A stretch of DNA of 64,000 nt from Allocoleopsis franciscana PCC 7113 (GCF_000317515.1 NC_019738.1:2189623-2253622), one strand, 5' to 3'. Counted from the stretch's first letter, positions 25,544 through 35,563 are shown. Translations and numbers: made by a program. Notes: generated from the sequence alone by a model not told the origin.

Positions 25544-26854
25544 ATGATGCGTCTGCTCTGCCTCAGCAATGGTCATGGCGAGGATATGATTGCCGTCCGA
25601 ATTTTGCAAGAATTGCAGAAACACCCCAATGCTCCAGAACTAGCTGCCTTGCCATTAGTGGGTGAAGGACGTGCTTATAGCCAACTCGGTATCCCAATTG
25701 TCGGAACCGTACAGACGATGCCTTCCGGAGGTTTCATTTATATGGAAGGGCGTCAACTCATGCGAGATTTGCGGGGTGGTTTACTGCAACTGACTTGGTC
25801 ACAGTTTAAAGCGGTTCGTCGTTGGAGTAAAAAGGGCGGTGTTATTTTGGCGGTGGGGGATATTGTTCCCCTATTGTTTGCTGGGTTAAGTGGCGCACCT
25901 TATACGTTTGTCGGTACGGCTAAATCTGAGTATTATGTGCGGGATGAAGCGGGAGAGTTGCCGAATCGCTCATGGGGGGAAACTTGGTCAGGTTCGGTTT
26001 ATTATCCTTGGGAACGCTGGTTAATGAGTCGTCGGCGGTGCAAGGCGGTGTTTCCCAGAGATAAGTTGACAACGGAAACCTTACAAAAATGGTCTATCCC
26101 GGCGTTTGATTTAGGGAATCCAATGATGGATGGGATTGCCCCAGAGCATCCTGCACCCGTATTTTATGAAACGAATGCTGAACTCAAAGAAATGCAGCGA
26201 TCGCTCATTGTGACGCTTCTACCCGGTTCTAGAGTCCCGGAAGCGTATAACAATTGGCAGAAAATTGTCCAAGCCAGCGATGGATTTTTGGATACCTTCA
26301 CCGAGAGAACCCTGTTGTTTCTCGGTGCCATTGCTCCGGCTTTAAGCCTCGACGTTTTGCGAGAAACTCTGCAAGGATATGGGTGGTGTGAACAATCGTT
26401 GACAGCGATGTCATTGAACCTTCACTTCGAGGACGAAAATGCGAGCGCGTTTACGAAAAAGAATGCCACGTTGATCTTGACTCAAAATGACTATAATCTC
26501 TGCTTGCTCAAAGGCGACTGCGCCATTGCCATGGCAGGGACAGCGACGGAGCAGTTTGTCGGATTGGGGAAACCTGCGATCGCCATACCAGGGATTGGGC
26601 CGCAATATAACCCTATCTTTGCCGAAGCTCAAACTCGCTTGTTAGGGCCATCTCTGATTTTAGTTGAACAACCAGGGAAAGTTGCGAGTACGGTACAGCA
26701 GTTGTTACGTGACCCCGATTGGTTACAGTTAATTGCAGATAATGGTTCTCAACGCATGGGACAACCGGGTGCAGCCAAGCGTATTGCTGAATGTTTGATG
26801 GAGCGATTTGAGGGATTTAAAGCGACTGACCCATTAGATAAAAGTCCTGAATAA
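25544..26854 (+). CDS. lipid-A-disaccharide synthase-related protein
   Basis: A 436-residue protein beginning MMRLLCLSNGHGEDMIAVRI. It has the GT-B glycosyltransferase-like layout of LpxB relatives, with N-terminal SNGHGED, VGDIVPLLFAGL, VTLLPGSRVPEAYNNW, and MAGTATEQFVGLGKPAIAIPG near the C-terminus. It belongs to a cyanobacterial/plant-type family annotated as lipid-A-disaccharide synthase-related; true LpxB activity is unproven. ATG codons at 25544 and 25547 are equally good starts. A perfect 9 bp hairpin follows at 26871. Confidence 0.85.
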   Translation: MMRLLCLSNGHGEDMIAVRILQELQKHPNAPELAALPLVGEGRAYSQLGIPIVGTVQTMPSGGFIYMEGRQLMRDLRGGLLQLTWSQFKAVRRWSKKGGVILAVGDIVPLLFAGLSGAPYTFVGTAKSEYYVRDEAGELPNRSWGETWSGSVYYPWERWLMSRRRCKAVFPRDKLTTETLQKWSIPAFDLGNPMMDGIAPEHPAPVFYETNAELKEMQRSLIVTLLPGSRVPEAYNNWQKIVQASDGFLDTFTERTLLFLGAIAPALSLDVLRETLQGYGWCEQSLTAMSLNLHFEDENASAFTKKNATLILTQNDYNLCLLKGDCAIAMAGTATEQFVGLGKPAIAIPGIGPQYNPIFAEAQTRLLGPSLILVEQPGKVASTVQQLLRDPDWLQLIADNGSQRMGQPGAAKRIAECLMERFEGFKATDPLDKSPE

Positions 26855-27257
26855 TTCATGAATCGTTAAATCCCGACTGATCAGAGCAGTCGGGAAGATG
26901 AATTAGTAGAGACGTATTACACGTAGTATTTAGTATTACCAATAAATCTTGAGAAACTACCTCTTTGAGAAGAGTAGAAAAGATTAAGGTTGTATAATTC
27001 AAAACGAATAGTTGAGCTAAATGTTAGCAATGCTAGCCATACTTTGCAGGGTGCTAGCGAAAGTCAATAGGGAGTACATCAAGGCTTTGCGCTCCAGACT
27101 TATTGCAAAAATACACAATATAGCCTCAAGTCTAAGGATATACAAACCTAGCCTACCTGTAAGGGTTTAAAGAAAGTCCGTACAGACTGTTTTGTTTATA
27201 TAGCGACCTAAGGCCGAGGCTGAAGCTTCTGACAAAACAAATCTCAATCTGACTTAA
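26855..27257. other. intergenic region upstream of the giant sensor kinase
   Basis: About 400 bp. After the hairpin at 26871-26895 it contains GCTAGC-type inverted words around 27030-27060 and otherwise A/T-rich sequence. It should hold the promoter of the downstream two-gene unit; I cannot place it. Confidence 0.4.
26871..26895 (+). terminator. perfect 9 bp hairpin after the lpxB-like gene
   Basis: TCCCGACTG-ATCAGAG-CAGTCGGGA forms a perfect stem-loop 16 bp after the stop codon. No T-run follows, so termination would not be of the classical intrinsic type. The position still favours a 3' end structure. Confidence 0.6.
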
Positions 27258-27260
27258 GTG

Positions 27261-30200
27261 ATGATTACTCTTCCTGGATACCAAATTTTTACCAAAATCT
27301 ACGAAAATACTAATTCAAAAGTTTATCAAGGCATTCGAGAACGGGATAAAAAAGCAGTAATTCTCAAAGTACTCAAAGAAGACTATCCCACACCTTCGGA
27401 ACTCACTCGTTATAAGCAGGAATATGAAATTACCCGTCATCTAAATCTAGAGGGTGTGGTTAAAGCTTATGGGTTAGAAACGTATCAGAGAACTTTAGTC
27501 ATTATCTTAGAAGATTTTGGCGCGTTATCTTTAAAGCAATGGATGAATGGACAGAGGGCGGTAGGAAAAGGAACACTGCCCTTACAGGAATTTCTCAACA
27601 TTGCTACTCAGATAGCTGAGATTTTGGCGGCTATTCACAGCCGCAATATTATTCATAAAGATATTAATCCAGGCAATATTGTCTATAACCCAGAAACCGG
27701 ACAAGTCAAAATTATTGATTTTGGTATTTCCACCCAATTAACTCGCGAAAATCCGACGCTGAGAAATCCCAATGTTTTAGAAGGTACCTTAGCCTATATG
27801 TCACCGGAGCAAACGGGACGGATGAACCGTTCCTTGGATTATCGCACAGATTTTTACTCCCTCGGTGTCACTTTCTACGAACTGCTTACAGGAAAGCTAC
27901 CCTTTGCAACCAAAGATGCACTGGAATTGGTGCATTGTCATATTGCTAAAGTGCCGATATCGCCTCATGAAGTTAATTCAGAGATTCCTTTAGCGGTTTC
28001 AAATATTGTGATGAAACTGATGGCAAAAACGGCTGAGGAACGCTATCAAAGTGCGTTCGGAATTCAAGTTGATTTGGAATTATGTTTAACTCAGTTAGAG
28101 TCTGATGGAGAAATATCAGAATTTTCCCTCGCTAAGAGTGATATTTCAGATAAGTTTCAAATTCCCCAAAAACTCTATGGACGTGAGGCAGAAGTTGAAA
28201 CTTTACTAGCCGCATTTGAGCGAGTTGCAGGGGGAACAATCACCGATACCCTGAAGGCTGCGCCTACACAAACGAAGCCTGCGGGTGGAGGAGGAATCGA
28301 AATGATGCTCATTGCTGGTTACTGTGGTATCGGGAAATCAGCGTTGGTAGCCGAAGTTCATAAACCTATTACAGAAAAAAAAGGCTATTTCATTTCTGGA
28401 AAATTTGACCAATTTCAGCGCAATATTCCCTACTCAGCTATTGTCAGTGCTTTTGAAGAATTAATGCAACAACTGTTAACTGAAACTGAAGCCGAACTAA
28501 ACCATTGGCGAGAAAAAATGTTAATTGCTGTTGGTTCTAATGGGCAGATTATTATTGATATAATTCCGGAAGTGGAACTCATTATTGGCAAACAGCAAGC
28601 GGTACCGGAGTTGGGAGCTACTGAGTCGCAGAATCGTTTTAATCTTGTCTTTGGTAACTTCATCCGGGCATTTTGTACAAAAGAACATCCCTTGGTGATC
28701 TTTCTAGATGATTTGCAATGGGCAGATTCTGCTACTCTCAAGTTAATCGAACTGATGATGATGGATGCTGATAGTCAGTATTTATTTTTAATTGGGGCGT
28801 ATCGAAATAATGAAGTGAATCCTGCTCATCCCTTAATGATGACTCTTGAGGAACTGCAAAAAGCAGGAGTCAATCTTAATTTTATTACCTTAAATCCTTT
28901 AGGATTAGAGCCAATTAGCCAACTGATTGCTGAGACATTGCACCATGATATTGCTTCAGTAAAACCCTTGGCTGAACTGGTGGTTAAAAAAACTGAAGGT
29001 AATCCTTTTTTTGTTAATGAATTTCTCAAAACCCTATATACTGAAAATTTACTAACGTTTAATCCCCCTCAATCATTCCTAACTCCCCCAATCCCCCTGA
29101 TTCAGAGACAAGTACAAGAAGAATCACTCAATTGCCTTCCTTTTCCAGGGGGGAGTAAGGGGGGGTTCTGGGAGTGGAATATTGCACAAATTGAAGCCCA
29201 AGACATCACGGATAATGTAGTGGAGTTGATGATTGGCAAAGTTAAGAAACTGCCAGAATTCACTCAGCAGATTTTACAACTTGCAGCTTGTGTGGGTGCT
29301 GATTTTGACTTAAACACTCTTTCGATTATTACTGAACAATCACAAATTAAAATTTACTCTCAACTAACTCCGGCAGTTCAGTCGGGGTTAGTTATACCCA
29401 CGTCTGAGTTCAATGATAATCTGTTAATTCAACCTTATAAATTTCTGCATGATCGAGTACAACAAGCTGCTTATACCTTGATTGATGAGACTCAAAGACA
29501 ATCGATTCATTTACAAATTGGTCGATTTTTGTTGCAGAATACTTCACCACAGAAGTTGTCAGAAGAAATATTTAAAATCATCGATCATATCAATGTTGGA
29601 ATTGAATTATTAACCCAACAAAAAGAACGATACGAAATGGCTAAGCTAAATTTAATAGCAGGTCAGAAAGCCAAGGCAGCAACCGCTTATGGGGCAGCAT
29701 TGGAGTATTTAAATATGGCGTTAAAACTCCTAAGTTCAAGGAGTTGGCAAAATAACTATAACCTAACCTTAACTATACATGAAGAAGCCGTAGAAGCAGC
29801 TTACCTCAACGGTAATTTTTTCGTAATGGATCAATTGGCAGGGGTAGTATTAAACAAGGCCAAAACAGTGTTGGAAAAAGTGAAAGTATATGATGTAAAA
29901 ATTCAAGCGGCTGGAGCACAGGGCAACTTTAAAGCAGCGATTGAGATTGGACTACAAGTGCTGAAGTTGTTAGGGGTGATATTACCCGAAGAGCCAAGTC
30001 AATTGGATATTCAAAAAGGATTTCAGGAAAACTTTTCACTTTATGATGGTCAAAAAATAGAAGAACTCATTAACCTGACGGACATGACTAAACCAGAACC
30101 GCAGGCCGCTATCCATATCCTATCTAGTATCAGTGCTGCCGCCTATATCGCTAATCCTGAACTTATGCTGTTGATTGTTTTATCAATGGTTAATTTATCT

Positions 30201-32741
30201 ATTAAATATGGTCATACTACTTGGTCAGCCTTTAGTTATGCTTGTCAGGGATTAATTTTGTGTGGAGTGGCTCAAGACATTGAGTTGGGCTATAAATTTG
30301 GAAAATTGGGTTTAACTTTAGTGGAACAGTTAAATCCAAAAAGAGGGAAGGCTAGGGCATTAGAAGTATTGGGTGCTCATGTCATGCACTGGAAAGAACA
30401 TTTCCGGACAACATTACCAATTCTCAGAGAAGGCTATCGAAGTGGTATCGAAACCGGAGAATTTGAATTTGCTGGTTATTGTGCATTTTTTGTCTGTGAT
30501 CATTCATATTTTATCGGTCATGAACTTACAGATTTAGAACAAAAAATGGCAACTTATGGTAGCGCCATAAGTCAAATTAGACGGGAAAACCCTTTGAATT
30601 GGGTTGCTATGTTTCGTCAAGGAGTCCTTAACTTACTGGGCCGAGCTGAACATACCAGTCGTTTAATCGGTGATGCCTACAATGAGGAGCAATGGCTGCC
30701 CCTTGCTCTTCAAACTAATGACCGATTAGGAATTCACTTACTTTATTTAAATAAACTTATCTTAGGTTATCTGTTTGGCGAGGAACATCAAGCCCTAGAA
30801 AATGCTATTCAAGCAGAACAATATTTAGATGGGGTGACAGCCATGGTTGTTGTCCCTATATTTTATTTTTATGATTCCTTGGTGCATTTAAACAGGTTTG
30901 CTAAAGCTTCAACATTTGAACAAGAGGTTATCCTAAATCAGATTAATACGAATCAAAAAAAGATGGAGCAATGGGCAAATCATGCCCCCATGAACCACAT
31001 GCACAAATTTTATTTAGTTGAAGCAGAAAAAGCGCGTGTATTAGGTCAAATTCTTGAAGCTGAAGAACTTTATGAACAAGCGATTGCCGGCGCAAGGGAA
31101 AACGAATATATCCAAGAAGAAGCATTAGCTTATGAGTTAGCCGCCAAGTTTTATCTAGCTCGTGGCAGGCTGAAGATTGCCCAACTTTATATGAAAGAGG
31201 CACACTACGCCTACACCCGGTGGGGAGCCACAGCTAAAATTAGGGATTTAGAAGCAAAATACCCACAGTTATTGCCCTTATCCTCGGCTACCCAAAGTCT
31301 GACTTCCACCCGCACGACAACGAGCAATTCCACAACTAGCAGTAACTCGGCATCATCCTTAGACTTGGCCACTTTGATGAAAGCCTCCCAGGCAATTTCT
31401 GGCGAAATTGTTCTGGATAAATTATTGGCTTCCTTGATGAAAATTCTCATCGAAAATGCTGGGGCACAATCGGGTTTTCTGATTTTGCCGTCTACTTCAG
31501 AAAATGGTCATGAAAACTGGGTTATTCAAGCCTCAGGTTCAGTCGATGAAGAGCAGAAAACAATACTGCAATCGATTGGTATAGACTCTGTAGAAGTATC
31601 TACCCAAATGCCCCTGTTGTCCGCTGCGATTGTTCACTATGTCATCCGCACGAAAGAAAATCTCGTCTTAAACGATGCTGTCCATGCCGGAAAATTTACC
31701 CAGGATGCTTACATTCTCACGAAAAAACCCAAATCGATTCTCTGCATTCCACTGCTTGATCGGACTAAACTTAGTGGTATCCTCTATCTAGAAAATAATC
31801 TCACCACCGATGCGTTTACAGAAGACCGCGTTGAACTCCTGAAACTCTTATCGGCTCAAGTCGCCATTTCCATCGAAAATGCCCAACTTTACACCAACTT
31901 ACAGCATTTCAACGAGAATTTAGAGCAATTAGTCCAGCAGCGCACCGTACAACTCTCCCAAGCCCTAAACGACCTGAAAGCCACGCAAACAAAACTCGTA
32001 GAATCTGAGAAAATGGCATCCCTCGGCGGGTTGGTGGCTGGTGTCGCCCATGAAATCAATACCCCCATTGGTATTAGCATTACCGCCGCTTCTCTGTTAG
32101 CCGACAAAGTCACAGAGTTTTTTGGCACCTATAAAAGCGGACAGATGAAACGTTCGCAACTCGAAAAGTTTCTCGATACCGCCATGCAGAGCAGTAGTAT
32201 GGTCTTAAGCAACCTTCACCGTGCTGCTGATTTAATTCAGAGTTTCAAACAGGTAGCGGTCGATCAGTGTACGGAAGAACAACGCACATTTAATCTTAAA
32301 CAGTATCTATCTGAGGTATTAATTTCACTCAGACCCAAACTGAGCACCACTCATCATCAGGTGGAAATCGAAGGGGATGAAGCGATCGCACTCAACACTT
32401 ATCCAGGTGCATTCTCTCAAATTATCACCAATCTAGTGATGAACTCCCTCACCCATGCCTACTCCCCCGAAGACGCTGGACATCTAGTTTTTGAATTTAA
32501 GCAACAGGGTGAACAGATTATCTTGACATACTCCGATGATGGCAAAGGCATTCCCAAGGAGAACTTAAGCAAAATCTTTGATCCATTTTTTACCACAAAA
32601 CGAGGACAGGGAGGAAGCGGATTGGGATTGCATATTGTCTATAACTTAGTTACTCAAAAACTCAATGGTACCATTGAAGGAGAGAGTCAAGTGGGTGTAG
32701 GAACGACGTTTATTATTAAGCTGCCTATGGAAAGAAAGTAG
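27261..32741 (+). CDS. giant hybrid sensor: Ser/Thr kinase - AAA ATPase - TPR-like - GAF - histidine kinase
   Basis: About 1,826 residues (ATG at 27261 preferred over the adjacent GTG). The domain order is: Hanks-type kinase (about 1-275: Lys in VILKVLKED, HKDINPGNI, IIDFGIS); AAA/STAND-type ATPase (Walker A GYCGIGKSAL with Lys about 360, Walker B VIFLDDLQWAD); a long helical region (about 780-1330); GAF (about 1390-1550); then a histidine kinase with His about 1598 in GVAHEINTP and ATPase motifs YSDDGKGIP and GSGLGLHIVYNL. This architecture recurs in cyanobacteria; ligands are unknown. Two repeat-derived insertions interrupt it (28239-28302, 29062-29167). The receiver-cyclase gene begins 42 bp downstream and is probably its output. 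Confidence 0.93.
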   Translation: MITLPGYQIFTKIYENTNSKVYQGIRERDKKAVILKVLKEDYPTPSELTRYKQEYEITRHLNLEGVVKAYGLETYQRTLVIILEDFGALSLKQWMNGQRAVGKGTLPLQEFLNIATQIAEILAAIHSRNIIHKDINPGNIVYNPETGQVKIIDFGISTQLTRENPTLRNPNVLEGTLAYMSPEQTGRMNRSLDYRTDFYSLGVTFYELLTGKLPFATKDALELVHCHIAKVPISPHEVNSEIPLAVSNIVMKLMAKTAEERYQSAFGIQVDLELCLTQLESDGEISEFSLAKSDISDKFQIPQKLYGREAEVETLLAAFERVAGGTITDTLKAAPTQTKPAGGGGIEMMLIAGYCGIGKSALVAEVHKPITEKKGYFISGKFDQFQRNIPYSAIVSAFEELMQQLLTETEAELNHWREKMLIAVGSNGQIIIDIIPEVELIIGKQQAVPELGATESQNRFNLVFGNFIRAFCTKEHPLVIFLDDLQWADSATLKLIELMMMDADSQYLFLIGAYRNNEVNPAHPLMMTLEELQKAGVNLNFITLNPLGLEPISQLIAETLHHDIASVKPLAELVVKKTEGNPFFVNEFLKTLYTENLLTFNPPQSFLTPPIPLIQRQVQEESLNCLPFPGGSKGGFWEWNIAQIEAQDITDNVVELMIGKVKKLPEFTQQILQLAACVGADFDLNTLSIITEQSQIKIYSQLTPAVQSGLVIPTSEFNDNLLIQPYKFLHDRVQQAAYTLIDETQRQSIHLQIGRFLLQNTSPQKLSEEIFKIIDHINVGIELLTQQKERYEMAKLNLIAGQKAKAATAYGAALEYLNMALKLLSSRSWQNNYNLTLTIHEEAVEAAYLNGNFFVMDQLAGVVLNKAKTVLEKVKVYDVKIQAAGAQGNFKAAIEIGLQVLKLLGVILPEEPSQLDIQKGFQENFSLYDGQKIEELINLTDMTKPEPQAAIHILSSISAAAYIANPELMLLIVLSMVNLSIKYGHTTWSAFSYACQGLILCGVAQDIELGYKFGKLGLTLVEQLNPKRGKARALEVLGAHVMHWKEHFRTTLPILREGYRSGIETGEFEFAGYCAFFVCDHSYFIGHELTDLEQKMATYGSAISQIRRENPLNWVAMFRQGVLNLLGRAEHTSRLIGDAYNEEQWLPLALQTNDRLGIHLLYLNKLILGYLFGEEHQALENAIQAEQYLDGVTAMVVVPIFYFYDSLVHLNRFAKASTFEQEVILNQINTNQKKMEQWANHAPMNHMHKFYLVEAEKARVLGQILEAEELYEQAIAGARENEYIQEEALAYELAAKFYLARGRLKIAQLYMKEAHYAYTRWGATAKIRDLEAKYPQLLPLSSATQSLTSTRTTTSNSTTSSNSASSLDLATLMKASQAISGEIVLDKLLASLMKILIENAGAQSGFLILPSTSENGHENWVIQASGSVDEEQKTILQSIGIDSVEVSTQMPLLSAAIVHYVIRTKENLVLNDAVHAGKFTQDAYILTKKPKSILCIPLLDRTKLSGILYLENNLTTDAFTEDRVELLKLLSAQVAISIENAQLYTNLQHFNENLEQLVQQRTVQLSQALNDLKATQTKLVESEKMASLGGLVAGVAHEINTPIGISITAASLLADKVTEFFGTYKSGQMKRSQLEKFLDTAMQSSSMVLSNLHRAADLIQSFKQVAVDQCTEEQRTFNLKQYLSEVLISLRPKLSTTHHQVEIEGDEAIALNTYPGAFSQIITNLVMNSLTHAYSPEDAGHLVFEFKQQGEQIILTYSDDGKGIPKENLSKIFDPFFTTKRGQGGSGLGLHIVYNLVTQKLNGTIEGESQVGVGTTFIIKLPMERK
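28239..28302. repeat. candidate repeat-derived in-frame insertion before the Walker A motif
   Basis: The segment contains AAGGCTGCGCCTACACAAAC followed by GAAGCCTGCGGGTGG. This GGCTGCGCC/GAAGCCTGCG pattern is typical of small cyanobacterial intergenic repeats. It encodes about 21 residues rich in Thr, Ala and Gly just upstream of MMLIAGYCGIGKS. The corresponding junction is short in related proteins as I remember them, so this is probably a tolerated insertion. Confidence 0.45.
29062..29167. repeat. C-rich/G-rich palindromic insertion inside the ATPase region
   Basis: The left part contains runs of CCCCC (CCCCCTCAATC, ACTCCCCCAATCCCCC). The right part contains complementary G-runs (CAGGGGGGAGTAAGGGGGGG). 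The segment can form an imperfect hairpin and encodes about 35 residues beginning NPPQSFLTPPIPL and ending PFPGGSKGG, unlike the flanking sequence. The frame is preserved. Confidence 0.6.
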
Positions 32742-32783
32742 AGAGTAGGGATATCCCAATTTACATTTTTTAATAAAAAATAA

Positions 32784-34283
32784 ATGACCATGTTAGAAGA
32801 GACTACAAATCAGACCTTTAATGAAAATGACGATGAAATAGTCTTTGCCGATGAAGACGATGATGAAATAGTCTTTGCCGACGAAGACGATGATGAATTA
32901 ATTTGTGCAAATTCTGAAGACAAACAAATACTTTTTACCAACGCCAACGAGTTATCTCTATCTACAGGAGACAGTTGGAAAATTCTTATAGTGGACGATG
33001 AAGCCGAAATTCATCATATTACTAAATTAGTACTTAGTGAATTTATATTTGACGGCATTCCCCTGAGATTCATTAGTGCTTATTCGGGGGAAGAAGCCAA
33101 AACATTAATCGAAACACATCCAGATACGGCTCTGATTTTGCTCGATGTAGTCATGGAAAGCGATGATGCCGGATTGGAGGTGGTGAAATATATTCGGGAC
33201 GTTCTGGGTAATTCATTAGTGCGAATTATATTACGCACAGGTCAACCAGGCCAAGCTCCGGAAGATGTGGTAATTATTCACTACGATATTAATGACTATA
33301 AAACAAAAACTGAACTAACAACTCGCAAATTATTTACTACAATTGTGACGGCATTGAGAGCTTTTCGCGCCCTCAATAGGCTCGAAGAAAGTCGAAGACA
33401 ACTGGCAAAAATTGCCCAAGCTTCAGCACGATTTGTACCCCGTCAATTTTTGCATTTTCTCAAAAAAAATAGTATTGTTGACGCCAAACTAGGGGATTCC
33501 GTACAAGCTACGATGTCCATTTTGTTTGCCGACATTCGCTCTTTTACCACTTTGTCGGAAACGATGTCTCCCCGCGAAAATTTTGATTTCCTCAATTCCT
33601 ACTTACACCAAGTTTGTCCCATTATCCGCCAGCACAACGGCTTTATTGATAAGTATATTGGCGATGCCATCATGGCGTTGTTTCCTGAAACCGTCGATGA
33701 TGCCCTGATGGCTGCAATTGAAATGCAAAAACAGGTGGCAATTTATAATGAATCTCTTCAAAATAGAGGTTGCCTACCCATCAGTATCGGCATTGGCATT
33801 CATAGTGGCAGCATGATGCTGGGTATTATTGGGGAGGAAGAGCGACTATCAAGTACGGTAATTGCCGATGCCGTGAATCTAGCCAGTCGCTTGGAACAGT
33901 TAACCAAACTCTACGGAGCAGGTATCATTGTTAGTGGTGAAGCTCTCTCTAAACTTGATGATCCCCAAACCTATACCTGCCGATTTCTTGACCGAGTTCA
34001 GGTGAGAGGGAAGCAGTCTTTTGTAGCAGTCTTTGAAATTTACGACGGTGACTCTCCGTTGATTCAAGAGTTCAAAACCCAAACCAAGCGTGATTTTGAA
34101 CAAGGGGTTTGGCTTTATTTTCAGGAAAAATTTACTCAATCCCAGCTATACTTTGAACGAGTTTTGCAAGTTAATGACCAAGATTTAGCCGCTCGTCTTT
34201 ATCTAGAACGGATCAAAGTATCCCAACAAGCTGGAATCGCTCTAAAGTGTGAAGAATTTGACGTTTTTCATAAGAAACGATGA
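32784..34283 (+). CDS. receiver - class III adenylate/guanylate cyclase
   Basis: A 499-residue output protein. Residues about 15-45 are an acidic tandem repeat (DDEIVFADED repeated). The receiver (about 65-200) has the acidic pair in LIVDDEAE and the phospho-acceptor Asp in LILLDVVMES. A linker helix leads to a class III cyclase domain (about 235-420) with metal-binding Asp residues in LFADIRSFT and YIGDAIMALFP and the SIGIGIHSG segment. It should make a cyclic nucleotide, probably cAMP, when phosphorylated. Its position 42 bp after the giant histidine kinase makes a kinase-to-cyclase relay likely. Confidence 0.92.
   Translation: MTMLEETTNQTFNENDDEIVFADEDDDEIVFADEDDDELICANSEDKQILFTNANELSLSTGDSWKILIVDDEAEIHHITKLVLSEFIFDGIPLRFISAYSGEEAKTLIETHPDTALILLDVVMESDDAGLEVVKYIRDVLGNSLVRIILRTGQPGQAPEDVVIIHYDINDYKTKTELTTRKLFTTIVTALRAFRALNRLEESRRQLAKIAQASARFVPRQFLHFLKKNSIVDAKLGDSVQATMSILFADIRSFTTLSETMSPRENFDFLNSYLHQVCPIIRQHNGFIDKYIGDAIMALFPETVDDALMAAIEMQKQVAIYNESLQNRGCLPISIGIGIHSGSMMLGIIGEEERLSSTVIADAVNLASRLEQLTKLYGAGIIVSGEALSKLDDPQTYTCRFLDRVQVRGKQSFVAVFEIYDGDSPLIQEFKTQTKRDFEQGVWLYFQEKFTQSQLYFERVLQVNDQDLAARLYLERIKVSQQAGIALKCEEFDVFHKKR
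32829..32893 (+). repeat. 30 bp tandem repeat encoding an acidic decapeptide
   Basis: The unit GATGAAATAGTCTTTGCCGA plus GAAGACGAT repeats at exactly 30 bp spacing (second copy differs by one base), with a third partial unit. It encodes DEIVFADEDD twice, then DELI. It can vary in copy number without shifting the frame. Confidence 0.85.
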
Positions 34284-34448
34284 ATTTGATGCTGATGAAT
34301 CAGCTTGCCATTACCCTGAGTTGAATATACGTTTCGATTTGGAAAAAATGTTCGTGTAACAAAACCCATTGCCCTGAGGAAGAGCATCCGGCACCAATAT
34401 TTTATGAAACAGTCCCCAACTGTCAAGGATTATTTCTACCTCGGTAAA

Positions 34449-35045
34449 CTAGCCTATATGCAACTTAATAAAATCAATCACGGCTGGGAGTCCTTCTTGA
34501 GTCTTCAAATTGGTAAAAACAAAGGGTTTGTTGCCGCGCATCTTTTTGGCATCGCGTTCCATGACACCCAAGTCTGCACCCACCATCGGAGCCAAATCAA
34601 TTTTATTAATTACAAGTAAGTCTGATTTGGTAATTCCTGGGCCACCTTTACGGGGAATTTTATCTCCCGCTGCAACATCAATCACGTAGAGGGTTAAATC
34701 CACCAATTCTGGACTGAACGTCGCCGCTAAGTTATCGCCGCCACTTTCTAAGAACACCAAGTCTAGATTCGTGAAGCGTTGTTCTAGTTGTTCAATGGCG
34801 GCTAGATTCATGGAGGCATCCTCACGGATGGCAGTATGGGGACAACCGCCGGTTTCAACACCAAGGATGCGATCGCGCTCTAATGCCTGACTTCGCACCA
34901 AAAACTGAGCATCTTCTTGAGTATAGATATCATTGGTGACCACGGCGATTTGATTGGATGTCCGCAGCGCCTTACACAGCACATCGAGTAGAGCCGTTTT
35001 CCCCGAACCCACAGGGCCAGCAATGCCGACGCGAAAAGCACTCAT
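34449..35045 (-). CDS. ureG: urease accessory GTPase
   Basis: A 198-residue SIMIBI GTPase that drives nickel delivery into urease with UreE, UreF and UreH/D. Motifs are the P-loop [53 protein letters not shown] and the NKID base motif (VINKIDLAP). Length is normal. ureF and ureE are on the same strand but about 14 kb away, separated by the chemosensory cluster. The last gene of that cluster ends only 71 bp upstream, so ureG may be read from the chemosensory transcript. Confidence 0.96.
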   Translation of the reverse strand: MSAFRVGIAGPVGSGKTALLDVLCKALRTSNQIAVVTNDIYTQEDAQFLVRSQALERDRILGVETGGCPHTAIREDASMNLAAIEQLEQRFTNLDLVFLESGGDNLAATFSPELVDLTLYVIDVAAGDKIPRKGGPGITKSDLLVINKIDLAPMVGADLGVMERDAKKMRGNKPFVFTNLKTQEGLPAVIDFIKLHIG

Positions 35046-35116
35046 AGTGATTTTAGATTGTAGATTTTAGATTAACACTATCAGTTTCTCTCCTTACCTA
35101 GGGTAGTTTACAAGCA

Positions 35117-35563
35117 CTATTCTCCAGCGTGTTTCAAATCCAGCAAAAAAATTGTGGTTGTGGCTTGTTTTTGGGATATAACGGCGGCATGGCTAATCAG
35201 CTTTCTGACACCCGATTGACGCTCAGACTGAGGAACACTCCGCAGACTGTCTCTGGGTAATTCCATCAAATTGGGGGGTTCATCGACCGAAATTCCCAAC
35301 AGTTCTCCCTGAGGACTACGAGTAATCACTAAAAAAGGTTGGTTTCCAGATGACGGCAATGGCTGCTTTGGGCTTAATTGGTGATACAAATCCAAAACCC
35401 TAATGGTATGGCGACCTAGCTGAATTAAACCCATTGCTCTAAGTCCGCCACTATTGATAGAAGGAGAATTGATAACCTTCAGCACATTGTTCATCGGCAG
35501 CGCTAAGAGACAATCCGCAATTCTAAAAACAATAAATTTGTCGCTGGTTGGATCGTTTTGCAT
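35117..35563 (-). CDS. cheW: CheW-like adaptor, second copy of the cluster
   Basis: A 148-residue CheW-domain protein (FIVFRIADCLLALPMNNVLKV, GLIQLGRHTIRVLDLYHQL, LGISVDEPPNLMEL). CheW proteins link receptors to CheA. It is the last gene of the chemosensory cluster, 249 bp after the CheA gene, and is clearly different from the first CheW at 45609-46148. It may serve another receptor or tune the array. Confidence 0.88.
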   Translation of the reverse strand: MQNDPTSDKFIVFRIADCLLALPMNNVLKVINSPSINSGGLRAMGLIQLGRHTIRVLDLYHQLSPKQPLPSSGNQPFLVITRSPQGELLGISVDEPPNLMELPRDSLRSVPQSERQSGVRKLISHAAVISQKQATTTIFLLDLKHAGE

